Source of the DNA: Eunapius fragilis
Taxonomy: Eukaryota > Porifera > Demospongiae > Spongillida > Spongillidae
Reading direction: 5' to 3'
Length of the DNA: 64,000 nucleotides
NCBI GenBank assembly: GCA_963681505.1
Contig: OY811977.1
Span: 592,001-656,000, forward strand
Both the position numbers and the translations under genes were made by a program. Every line of letters begins with the position of its first letter. Within the stretch, counting starts at the first letter, position 1. Under the pieces are notes generated by a model, which worked only from the letters and a program-made list of their open reading frames with translations, was not told the DNA's origin and did not search any database. This document shows, piece after piece, positions 52,276 to 61,900 of this stretch.

Positions 52276-55200
52276 AAAGTAATAGAATGCTACAGATGCG
52301 GAGGAAACCATTATGCCTCATCCTGTAGGTTTAAGGGAGCAATCTGTAGTCAACGTGGGCATTTAGCCAAAGTGTGTAGAGGTGTTACTCACAAGAGAGA
52401 AGATGCTGTAGAGAAAACTCATAGAATAAACGATGAAGAGAATGAGGAAGAGGTTTTACAGACATTAAATGTGTTGGGTTTGCCCAAAGTGCAGCCATTC
52501 ATAGTACCCATGGAGATTAACGGGGCTAGAATTGATATGGAACTAGATACGGGTGCTGCTATGACTGTAATCAGCAAAAGAATGTTTGAGGATTTGTGGG
52601 GATCGTGTGAAAAGGGAATGCCAACGTTGCATCCTACGGCAACTCGATTAAGCACCTATACAGGAGAGCCGTTATCTATTGCGGGAGTGGCAGAAGTGGT
52701 AGTATCGTATAAGTCTCAAACAGCCCGTTTACCGTTGCTAGTAGTGAATTCAAAGGGACCAAACTTATTGGGCCGGAATTGGTTGCAAGTTATTAAGATT
52801 GATTGGGGGGAGATTCACAATGTACGGGTGAATAAGAACCTGGAAGAGCTGTTGGAGAAGCATAGAGTGTTGTTCCAGGATGAATTGGGAACCTTGAAGG
52901 GAGTTTTTGCTAAATTCTCAGTTGATCCACGGGTTAGTCCAAGGTTTTATAAAGCCCGTTCCATGCCTTATGTCCTAAAGGATAAGATTGAGGTGGAGTT
53001 GAGATGTCTAGAGACGTCTGGGGTGATTCGACCTGTGCCTTTTGCGGATTGGGCAGCACCAATAGTGCCGATAGTGAAAGAGGATGGGACAGTTAGAATA
53101 TGTGGAGACTATAAGCTAACGGTGAATCAGGCATCCAAATTGGAATCGTACCCTGTTCCTCGAGTAGAGGACTTATTTGCTTCGTTGTCAGGGGGCCGCT
53201 TATTCTCAAAAATTGACTTGACTAATGCTTATCAACAGATGAGATTAGATGATGCCTCCAAAGCATATACTACTATTAACACGCATAAAGGTCTGTTTGA
53301 GTACAACCGATTACCTTTTGGGGTGGCATCGGCCCCAGCCATGTTTCAGAGGGCTATGGAATGTGTGCTACAGGGTATAGATCACACAGTGGTGTACGTT
53401 GATGACATTCTGGTAACGGGTGCATCGATAGAGGAACACTTACATACTTTAGACAAGGTTCTAAGTAAACTTGGTGAAAGTGGGTTGCGGCTTAAAAAGG
53501 CAAAATGTATATTCATGGCTTCGTCTGTAGAATATTTGGGTCATCGTATTGATAGAGAAGGTTTGCACCCTACCGATGCCAAGGTTCAGGCAATAAACGA
53601 AGCACAATCACCCAAGAATATCACAGAATTAAAATCTTTCTTGGGACTGCTTAATTATTATTCCAAGTTTTTGCCAAACCTTGCCTCCAAGCTGTCCTCT
53701 TTGTACCAATTGTTGAGAAAACAGCAGAAATGGAGTTGGACATCTGAACAGGAGCAGGCGTTTGCTGCTGCGAAAAACATTTTGAAGAAGTCAGCTCTTT
53801 TGGTGCATTATGATAGCCACAAGCCAATCCTTCTGGCATGTGATGCTTCACCCTACGGGATAGGGGCAGTACTGTCCCACGAAATGGAGGATGGATCGGA
53901 GAGACCTATAGGATTTGTTTCACGTACCTTGTCACCTGCTGAAAAGGGTTATTCCCAATTGGATAAGGAAGCTTTGGCTATATACTTTGGTGTTTCCAAA
54001 TTTCATCAGTACTTGTATGGTCGTCCTTTTACAATTTTTTCTGACCATAAACCACTTATCTATTTATTTGGAGAACATAGGGGTATACCACCTATGGCCT
54101 CATCTAGAATACAGAGGTGGGCTTTAGCACTTAGCACGTACCAATACTCAATCAGATACAAGTCTGGAGCTCAACATGCCAATGCTGATGCCTTCAGCTG
54201 TCTGCCCAGCCCACAATCCATTAGTTGCGTATCCACTCCTGGGGATGTTCTTACCTTGCTTGACTTACTCTCAACCATTCCTATTACGGTTAGCCAAATT
54301 AGGGGTTGGACGGACCGAGACCCAGTTCTGTCGAGAGTTCGAGGATTTGTTAAGAGTGGGTGGCCTGGCGGAAATCTAGGTGATGATTTGAGCTCCTATC
54401 AGCAGAGAAAGAATGAGTTGAGCGTTTTGGATGGTTGTTTGTTGTGGGGAGCTAGAGTTATCATTCCACCGCAGGGCAGGCAACAAGTCTTGGCAGAGTT
54501 GCATGAATCGCACCCAGGGATTAATAAGATGAAAGGCTTAGCTCGAGGATATGTGTGGTGGCCCAATATGGATAAAGAGATAGAGGACGTAGTCAAGCAT
54601 TGCGACACTTGTCAGTCATCTCGATTCCTGCCTCCAGTGGCTCCTCTCCATCCATGGGAATGGCCCCAAGAACCCTGGTCTCGGTTGCATATTGATTTTG
54701 CAGGGCCATTCATGGGACATATGTTTTTGGTGTTAATTGATGCCCACTCAAAGTGGCTCGAGGTTCACCTTATGAAGTCGATATCAGCGGTTCCTACTAT
54801 TGAGCGTTTGAAGAGCATATTTGCAATTCATGGGGTACCACGGAAGATAGTAACAGACAATGGGCCGGCTTTCGTGAGTGAAGAGTTCAGATTGTTTACG
54901 AGTCAGAATGGTATCATCCACGTCAAGTCTGCCCCCTATCATCCCTCGACAAACGGTTTAGCCGAAAGAGCCGTTCAGACTTTCAAACAGGGTCTTCTAC
55001 ACCAAAAGCTAGGATCTATTGAAACAAAACTATCTTGTTTCTTGTTTAAGTACCGGTTGACTCCTCACAGTACCACAGGTTCGTCACCGGCTGAACTTTT
55101 GCTGGGTCGTCGCTCTTGTTCCCGACTTGACATTTTGCATCCTGACCTGGCTGTTCGAGTGGAGTCTCGCCAAGCCGCGCAGAAGCAGGATCATGATACT

Positions 55201-55686
55201 CGGGGTATCAGTGAGCGTAAGTTTGTTGAAGGTGACCTAGTATACGTTTGGGATTTTCGTTTTCCCAAGAAGTGGATTCCAGGAGTCATTGTCACTGTTA
55301 CCGGGCCTCTCTCCTATACTGTTAAGATTGGAAGTGGAGTAGTCCGCAGACATATAGACCATCTGAGGGCCCGCCACAACTCTCAATTAGACGCTAGTGA
55401 TGATGTCTATGTGGACAACCCTAATGACATTACATCAGGTCCGTCAAGTGCCCCTGTGGTTTCACCAAGTTCTTCTGACGAAAGAGCTGTTCCTACTGCT
55501 GATTCATCTTCATCGGAGCCTTGTGTTCAAGCTCCCCCTGAAGTACCTCCCTCTATTCCATCTACTGTTGGTATTCCTGTAGAGAGTGCAGAGGACAATG
55601 ATATACCACAGCCACAAGTGCCTATTCCAGCACCAGTGCGTCGGTCGACAAGAGTGAGAAAGCCTCCAGACTATAATGGTCATTAA
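52276..55686 (+). CDS. pol: Retrotransposon nucleocapsid-pol polyprotein (protease, RT, RNase H, integrase)
   Basis: The frame is open from just after the gag stop, in the gag frame, to TAA at 55684-55686. The first ATG comes well inside it, so expression needs readthrough. Two knuckles come first (52288-52326 complete; 52345-52377 lacking its second Cys). Numbering residues from 52372: protease DTGA at 59-62; reverse transcriptase with SKIDLTNAYQQM (Asp 282) and YVDD at 342-345; RNase H with Asp 491, Glu 533 and Asp 558; integrase HHCC zinc finger (His 711 and 714, Cys 744 and 747) and catalytic Asp 775, Asp 829, Glu 865 (D-D-35-E); then a GPY/F-type module with GPLSY near 978 and a Pro/Ser-rich tail ending RRSTRVRKPPDYNGH. 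All catalytic residues seen are present and no frameshift was found across 1137 codons. It copies element RNA to DNA and inserts it. No chromodomain is evident. Confidence 0.93.
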   Translation, partial: KVIECYRCGGNHYASSCRFKGAICSQRGHLAKVCRGVTHKREDAVEKTHRINDEENEEEVLQTLNVLGLPKVQPFIVPMEINGARIDMELDTGAAMTVISKRMFEDLWGSCEKGMPTLHPTATRLSTYTGEPLSIAGVAEVVVSYKSQTARLPLLVVNSKGPNLLGRNWLQVIKIDWGEIHNVRVNKNLEELLEKHRVLFQDELGTLKGVFAKFSVDPRVSPRFYKARSMPYVLKDKIEVELRCLETSGVIRPVPFADWAAPIVPIVKEDGTVRICGDYKLTVNQASKLESYPVPRVEDLFASLSGGRLFSKIDLTNAYQQMRLDDASKAYTTINTHKGLFEYNRLPFGVASAPAMFQRAMECVLQGIDHTVVYVDDILVTGASIEEHLHTLDKVLSKLGESGLRLKKAKCIFMASSVEYLGHRIDREGLHPTDAKVQAINEAQSPKNITELKSFLGLLNYYSKFLPNLASKLSSLYQLLRKQQKWSWTSEQEQAFAAAKNILKKSALLVHYDSHKPILLACDASPYGIGAVLSHEMEDGSERPIGFVSRTLSPAEKGYSQLDKEALAIYFGVSKFHQYLYGRPFTIFSDHKPLIYLFGEHRGIPPMASSRIQRWALALSTYQYSIRYKSGAQHANADAFSCLPSPQSISCVSTPGDVLTLLDLLSTIPITVSQIRGWTDRDPVLSRVRGFVKSGWPGGNLGDDLSSYQQRKNELSVLDGCLLWGARVIIPPQGRQQVLAELHESHPGINKMKGLARGYVWWPNMDKEIEDVVKHCDTCQSSRFLPPVAPLHPWEWPQEPWSRLHIDFAGPFMGHMFLVLIDAHSKWLEVHLMKSISAVPTIERLKSIFAIHGVPRKIVTDNGPAFVSEEFRLFTSQNGIIHVKSAPYHPSTNGLAERAVQTFKQGLLHQKLGSIETKLSCFLFKYRLTPHSTTGSSPAELLLGRRSCSRLDILHPDLAVRVESRQAAQKQDHDTRGISERKFVEGDLVYVWDFRFPKKWIPGVIVTVTGPLSYTVKIGSGVVRRHIDHLRARHNSQLDASDDVYVDNPNDITSGPSSAPVVSPSSSDERAVPTADSSSSEPCVQAPPEVPPSIPSTVGIPVESAEDNDIPQPQVPIPAPVRRSTRVRKPPDYNGH

Positions 55687-55762
55687 TGGTGATTAAACTC
55701 ATGCTGTAGGATATGTAATATGTTAGGACATTAGAAGGGGTTGAACTTTAGGGAGGGGGAAA
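55687..55762 (+). other. 3' untranslated region and polypurine tract
   Basis: Between the pol stop and the 3' LTR lie 76 bp ending in AGGGAGGGGGAAA (55750-55762). This purine run directly before the LTR start TGTAATAT is where plus-strand DNA synthesis is primed. The segment also contains TGTAATATGTTAG near 55713, repeated inside the LTR near 55788. Confidence 0.8.
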
Positions 55763-55899
55763 TGTAATATATTGTGTGTCTGTGTCAATTGTAATATGTT
55801 AGCGCATGCGCGTGAAGCAATCATCACTTTTTGAGTCAGTCACGCAGCGAGATGTTCACCTCTCTTGTAGCGGCTTAAACGAGTGACTAGGACACTAAA
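55763..55899 (+). repeat. 3' LTR (137 bp)
   Basis: The LTR starts TGTAATATATTGTG right after the polypurine tract. It ends ...GACACTAAA, where the 5' remnant has ...GACACTACA, so the canonical terminal CA is mutated to AA here. It contains the palindrome GCGCATGCGC near 55802. At 137 bp it is short for the group. The next base starts a different 45-bp repeat, so the right boundary is sharp. Confidence 0.8.
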
Positions 55900-55987
55900 G
55901 AGGGGAACCGCGCTGCTAACAGGCGGCGATATGAAGAGGACCTCGAGGAGAACCGTGCTGCTAAAAGGCGGCGATAAGAAGAGGACC
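55900..55987 (+). repeat. Two copies of a 45-bp repeat between the retroelement and satellite 5
   Basis: GAGGGGAACCGCGCTGCTAA... (55900-55944) and GAGGAGAACCGTGCTGCTAA... (55945-55987) are about 90% alike, sharing GGCGGCGATA and AAGAGGACC. They match neither satellite 3 nor satellite 5. They may be the edge of a further minisatellite cut off by the element, or a small local duplication. Confidence 0.75.
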
Positions 55988-58900
55988 ATTCGTTTGGACC
56001 AATTGCTCCCAATTGCTCCCGCGGGAGCGATTCGGAGCAATTTGTTTGGACCAATGGCTCCCAATTGCTCCCGCGGGAGCGATTGGGAGCAATTCGTTTG
56101 GACCAATTGCTCCCAATTGCTCCGGCGAGAGCGATTCGGAGCAATTCGTTTGGACCAATTGCTCCCAATTGCTCCTGCGGGAGCGATTCGGAGCAATTCG
56201 TTTGGACCAATTGCTCCCAATTGCTCCCGCGGGAGCGATTCGGAGCAATTCGTTTGGACCAATTGCTCCCAATAGCTCCCGCGGGAGCGATTGGGAGCAA
56301 TTCGTTTGGACCAATTGCTATCAATTGCTCCTGCGGGAGCGATTGGGAGCAATTCGTTTGGACCAATTGCTCCCAATTGCTCCCGCGTGAGCGAATCGAA
56401 GCAATTCGTTTGGACCAATTGCTCCCAATTGCTCCCGCGGGAGCGATTGGGAGCAATTCGTTTGGACCAACTGCTCCCAATTGCTCCCGCGGGAGCGATT
56501 CGGAGCAATTCGTTTAGACCAATTGCTCCCAATTGCTCCCGCGGGAGCGATTGGGAGCAATTCGTTTGGACCAATTGCTCCCAATTGCTCCCGCTGGAGC
56601 GATTGGGAGCAATTCGTATGGACCAATTGCTCCCATTTGCTCCCGCGGGAGCGATTGGGAGCAATTCGTTTGCTCCCAATTGCTCCCGCGGGAGCGATTG
56701 GGAGCAATTCGTTTGCACCAATTGCTCCCAATTGCTCCCGCGGGAGCATTAGGAGGAATTTGTTTGGACCAATTGCTCCCAATTGCTCGATTAGGAGCAA
56801 TTCGCTTGGACCAATTGCACCCAATTGCTCCCGCGGGAGCAATTCGGAGCAATTAGTTTGGACCAATTGCTCCCAATTGCTCCCGCGGGAACGATTCAGA
56901 GCAATTCGTTAGGACCAATTGCTCCCAATTGCTCCCGCGGGTGCGATTCGGAGCAATTAGTTTAGACCAATCGTTTGGGCCAATTGCTCCCAATTGCTCC
57001 TGCGGGAGCGTTTCGGAGGAATTCGTTTGGACCATATGCTCCCAATTGCTCCCGCGGGAGCGATTGGGAGCAATTCGTTTGGACCAATTGCTCCCAATTG
57101 CCCCCGCATTCGTTTGGACAAATTGCTCCCAATTGCTCCCGTGGGGGCGATTCGGAGCAATTCGCTTGGACCAATTGCTCCCAATTGCTCCCGCGGGAGC
57201 GATTCGGAGCAATTCGTTTGGACCAATTGCTCCCAATTGCTCCCGCGGGAACGATTGGGTGCAATTCGTTTGGACCAATTGCTCCCAATTGCTCCCGCGG
57301 GAGGAGCAATTCGTTTGGACCAATTGCTCCCAATTGCTCCCGCGGGAGCGATTGGGAGCAATTCGTTTGGACCAATTGCTCCCAATTGCTCCCGCGGGAG
57401 CGATTAGGAGCAATTCGTTTGGACCAATTGCTCCCAATTGCTCCCGCGGGAGCAATTCGGAGCAATTAGTTTGGACCAATTGCTCCCAATTGCCCCCGCA
57501 TTCGTTTGGACCAATTGCTCCCAATTGCTCCCGCGGGAGCGATTCGGAGCAATTCGTTTGGACCAATTGCTCCCAATTGCTCCCTCGGGAGCAATTCGGA
57601 GGAATTAGTTTGGACCAATTGCTCCCAATTGCCCCCGCATTCGTTTGGACCAATCGCTCCCAATTGCTCCCGCGGGAGCGATTGGGAGCAATTCGTTTGG
57701 ACCAATTGCTCCCAATTGCTCCCGCGGGAGCGATTGGGAGCAATTCGTTTGGACCAATTGCTCCCAATTGCTCCCGCGGGAGCGATTGGGAGCAATTCGT
57801 TTGGACCAATTGCTCCCAATTGCTCCCGCGGGAGCGATTGGGAGCAATTCGTTTGGACCAATTGCTCCCAATTGCTCCCGCGGGAGCGATTGGGAGCAAT
57901 TCGTTTGGACCAATTGCACCCAATTGCTCCCGCGGGAGCGATTAGGAGCAATTCGTTTGGACCAATTGCTCCCAATTGCTCCCGCGGGAGCAATTCGGAG
58001 CAATTAGTTTAGACCAATTGCTCCCAAATGTCCCCGCATTCGTTTGGACCAATTGCTCCCAATTGCTCCCGCGGGAGCGATTCGGAGCAATTCGTTTGGA
58101 CCAATTGCTCCCAATTGCTCCCGCAGGAGCGATTGGGAGCAATTCGTTTGGACCAATTGCTCCCAATTTCTCCCGCGGGACGATTCGAAGCAATTCGTTT
58201 GGACCAATTGCTCCCAATTGCTCCCGCGAGAGCGATTCGGAGCAATTCGTTTGTACCAATTGATCCCAATTGCTCCCGCGGGAGCGATTGGGAGCAATTC
58301 GTTTGGACCAATTGCTCCCAACTGCTCCCGAGAGAGCGATTCGGAGCAATTCGTTTGGACCAATTGATCCCGCGGGAGCGATTCGGAGCAATTCGTTTGG
58401 ACCAATTGCTCCCGTGGGAGCGATTGGGAGCAATTCGTTTCGACCAATTGCTCCCAATTGCTCCAGCGGGAGCGATTGGGAGCATTTCGTATGGACCAAT
58501 TGCTCCCAATTGCTCCCGCGGGAGCAATTCGGAGCAATTAGTTTGGACCAATTGTTCCCAATTGCCCCCGCATTCGTTTGGACCAATGGCTCCCAGTTGC
58601 TCCCGCGGGAGCGATTGGGAGCAATTCGTTTGGACCAATTGCTCCCAATTGCTCCCGCGGGAGCGATTGGGAGCAATTCGTTTGGACCAATTGCTCCCAA
58701 TTGCTCCCGCGGGAGCGATTAGGAGCAATTCGCTTGGACCAATTGCACCCAATTGCTCCCGCGGGAGCAATTCGGAGCAATTCGTTTGGACCAATTGCTC
58801 CCAATAGCTGCCGCGGGAGCGATTGGGAGTGATTCGTTTGGACAAATTGCTATCAATTGCTCCCGCGGGAGCGATTGGGAGCAATTCGTTTGGACCAATT

Positions 58901-61900
58901 GCTCCCAATTGCTCCCGCGGGAGCGATTCGAAGCAATTCGTTTGGACCAATTGCTCCCAATTGCTCCCGCGGGAGCGATTGGGAGCAATTCGATTGGACC
59001 AATTGCTCCCAATTGCTCCCGCGGGTGCGATTCGGAGCAATTAGTTTAGACCAATCGTTTGGGCCAATTGCTCCCAATTGCTCCTGCGGGAGCGTTTCGG
59101 AGGAATTCGTTTGGACCATATGCTCCCAATTGCTCCCGCGGGAGCGATTGGGAGCAATTCGTTTGGACCAATTGCTCCCAATTGCCCCCGCATTCGTTTG
59201 GACAAATTGCTCCCAATTGCTCCCGCGGGGGCGATTCGGAGCAATTCGCTTGGACCAATTGCTCCCAATTGCTCCCGCGGGAGCGATTCGGAGCAATTCG
59301 TTTGGACCAATTGCTCCCAATTGCTACCGCGGGAACGATTGGGTGCAATTCGTTTGGACCAATTGCTCCCAATTGCTCCCGCGGGAGGAGCAATTCGTTT
59401 GGACCAATTGCTCCCAATTGCTCCCGCGGGAGCAATTGGGAGCAATTCGTTTGGACCAATTGCTCCCAATTGCTCCCGCGGGAGCGATTAGGAGCAATTC
59501 GTTTGGACCAATTGCTCCCAATTGATCCCGCGGGAGCAATTCGGAGCAATTAGTTTGGACCAATTGCTCCCAATTGCCCCCGCATTCGTTTGGACCAATT
59601 GCTCCCAATTGCTCCCGCGGGAGCGATTCGGAGCAATTCGTTTGGACCAATTGCTCCCAATTGCTCCCTCGGGAGCAATTCGGAGGAATTAGTTTGGACC
59701 AATTGCTCCCAATTGCCCCCGCATTCGTTTGGACCAATCGCTCCCAATTGCTCCCGCGGGAGCGATTGGGAGCAATTCGTTTGGACCAATTGCTCCCAAT
59801 TGCTCCCGCGGGAGCGATTGGGAGCAATTCGTTTGGACCAATTGCTCCCAATTGCTCCCGCGGGAGCGATTAGGAGCAATTCGTTTGGACCAATTGCTCC
59901 CAATTGCTCCCGCGGGAGCAATTCGGAGCAATTAGTTTGGACCAATTGCTCCCAATTGCCCCCGCATTCGTTTGGACCAATTGCTCCCAATTGCTCCCGC
60001 GGGAGCGATTCGGAGCAATTCGTTTGGACCAATTGCTCCCAATTGCTCCCTCGGGAGCAATTCGGAGGAATTAGTTTGGACCAATTGCTCCCAATTGCCC
60101 CCGCATTCGTTTGGACCAATCGCTCCCAATTGCTCCCGCGGGAGCGATTGGGAGCAATTCGTTTGGACCAATTGCTCCCAATTGCTCCCGCGGGAGCGAT
60201 TGGGAGCAATTCGTTTGGACCAATTGCTCCCAATTGCTCCCGCGGGAGCGATTGGGAGCAATTCGTTTGGACCAATTGCTCCCAATTGCTCCCGCGGGAG
60301 CGATTGGGAGCAATTCGTTTGGACCAATTGCTCCCAATTGCTCCCGCGGGAGCGATTGGGAGCAATTCGTTTGGACCAATTGCACCCAATTGCTCCCGCG
60401 GGAGCGATTAGGAGCAATTCGTTTGGACCAATTGCTCCCAATTGCTCCCGCGGGAGCAATTCGGAGCAATTAGTTTAGACCAATTGCTCCCAAATGTCCC
60501 CGCATTCGTTTGGACCAATTGCTCCCAATTGCTCCCGCGGGAGCGATTCGGAGCAATTCGTTTGGACCAATTGCTCCCAATTGCTCCCGCAGGAGCGATT
60601 GGGAGCAATTCGTTTGGACCAATTGCTCCCAATTTCTCCCGCGGGACGATTCGAAGCAATTCGTTTGGACCAATTGCTCCCAATTGCTCCCGCGAGAGCG
60701 ATTCGGAGCAATTCGTTTGTACCAATTGATCCCAATTGCTCCCGCGGGAGCGATTGGGAGCAATTCGTTTGGACCAATTGCTCCCAATTGCTCCCGAGAG
60801 AGCGATTCGGAGCAATTCGTTTGGACCAATTGATCCCGCGGGAGCGATTCGGAGCAATTCGTTTGGACCAATTGCTCCCGTGGGAGCGATTGGGAGCAAT
60901 TCGTTTCGACCAATTGCTCCCAATTGCTCCAGCGGGAGCGATTGGGAGCATTTCGTATGGACCAATTGCTCCCAATTGCTCCCGCGGGAGCAATTCGGAG
61001 CAATTAGTTTGGACCAATTGTTCCCAATTGCCCCCGCATTCGTTTGGACCAATGGCTCCCAGTTGCTCCCGCGGGAGCGATTGGGAGCAATTCGTTTGGA
61101 CCAATTGCTCCCAATTGCTCCCGCGGGAGCGATTGGGAGCAATTCGTTTGGACCAATTGCTCCCAATTGCTCCCGCGGGAGCGATTAGGAGCAATTCGCT
61201 TGGACCAATTGCACCCAATTGCTCCCGCGGGAGCAATTCGGAGCAATTCGTTTGGACCAATTGCTCCCAATAGCTGCCGCGGGAGCGATTGGGAGTGATT
61301 CGTTTGGACAAATTGCTATCAATTGCTCCCGCGGGAGCGATTGGGAGCAATTCGTTTGGACCAATTGCTCCCAATTGCTCCCGCGGGAGCGATTCGAAGC
61401 AATTCGTTTGGACCAATTGCTCCCAATTGCTCCCGCGGGAGCGATTGGGAGCAATTCGATTGGACCAATTGCTCCCAATTGCTCCCGCGGGTGCGATTCG
61501 GAGCAATTAGTTTAGACCAATCGTTTGGGCCAATTGCTCCCAATTGCTCCTGCGGGAGCGTTTCGGAGGAATTCGTTTGGACCATATGCTCCCAATTGCT
61601 CCCGCGGGAGCGATTGGGAGCAATTCGTTTGGACCAATTGCTCCCAATTGCCCCCGCATTCGTTTGGACAAATTGCTCCCAATTGCTCCCGCGGGGGCGA
61701 TTCGGAGCAATTCGCTTGGACCAATTGCTCCCAATTGCTCCCGCGGGAGCGATTCGGAGCAATTTGTTTGGACCAATTGCTCCCAATTGCTCCCGCGGGA
61801 ACGATTGGGTGCAATTCGTTTGGACCAATTGCTCCCAATTGCTCCCGCGGGAGGAGCAATTCGTTTGGACCAATTGCTCCCAATTGCTCCCGCGGGAGCG

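Larger units (their letters stand above)
51587..55899 (+). mobile_element. Ty3/Gypsy LTR retrotransposon with truncated 5' LTR
   Basis: In order: a 47-bp remnant of the 5' LTR, a primer-binding-site-like segment, gag, pol (protease, reverse transcriptase, RNase H, integrase), a polypurine tract and a 137-bp 3' LTR. Integrase lies after RNase H, the Ty3/Gypsy gene order. There is no env-like open frame after pol. The last 47 bp of both LTRs agree at 46 of 47 positions, so the element is young or the ends have been homogenised. Loss of about 90 bp of 5' LTR removes U3, so it should lack its own promoter. An in-frame stop in gag and a damaged zinc knuckle are further lesions. No convincing target duplication remains, which fits the truncated left end. 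Confidence 0.9.

Noticed and set aside
52372..52374. Independent start of pol at GTG 52372
   Set aside because: The frame is open further upstream to the gag stop and covers the zinc knuckles. A GTG start has no support in a eukaryotic retroelement.
51580..55905. AAGCG / AAGAG as a target-site duplication of the retrotransposon
   Set aside because: Only four of five bases agree, and the 5' LTR is truncated, so the left flank is not the original insertion flank.
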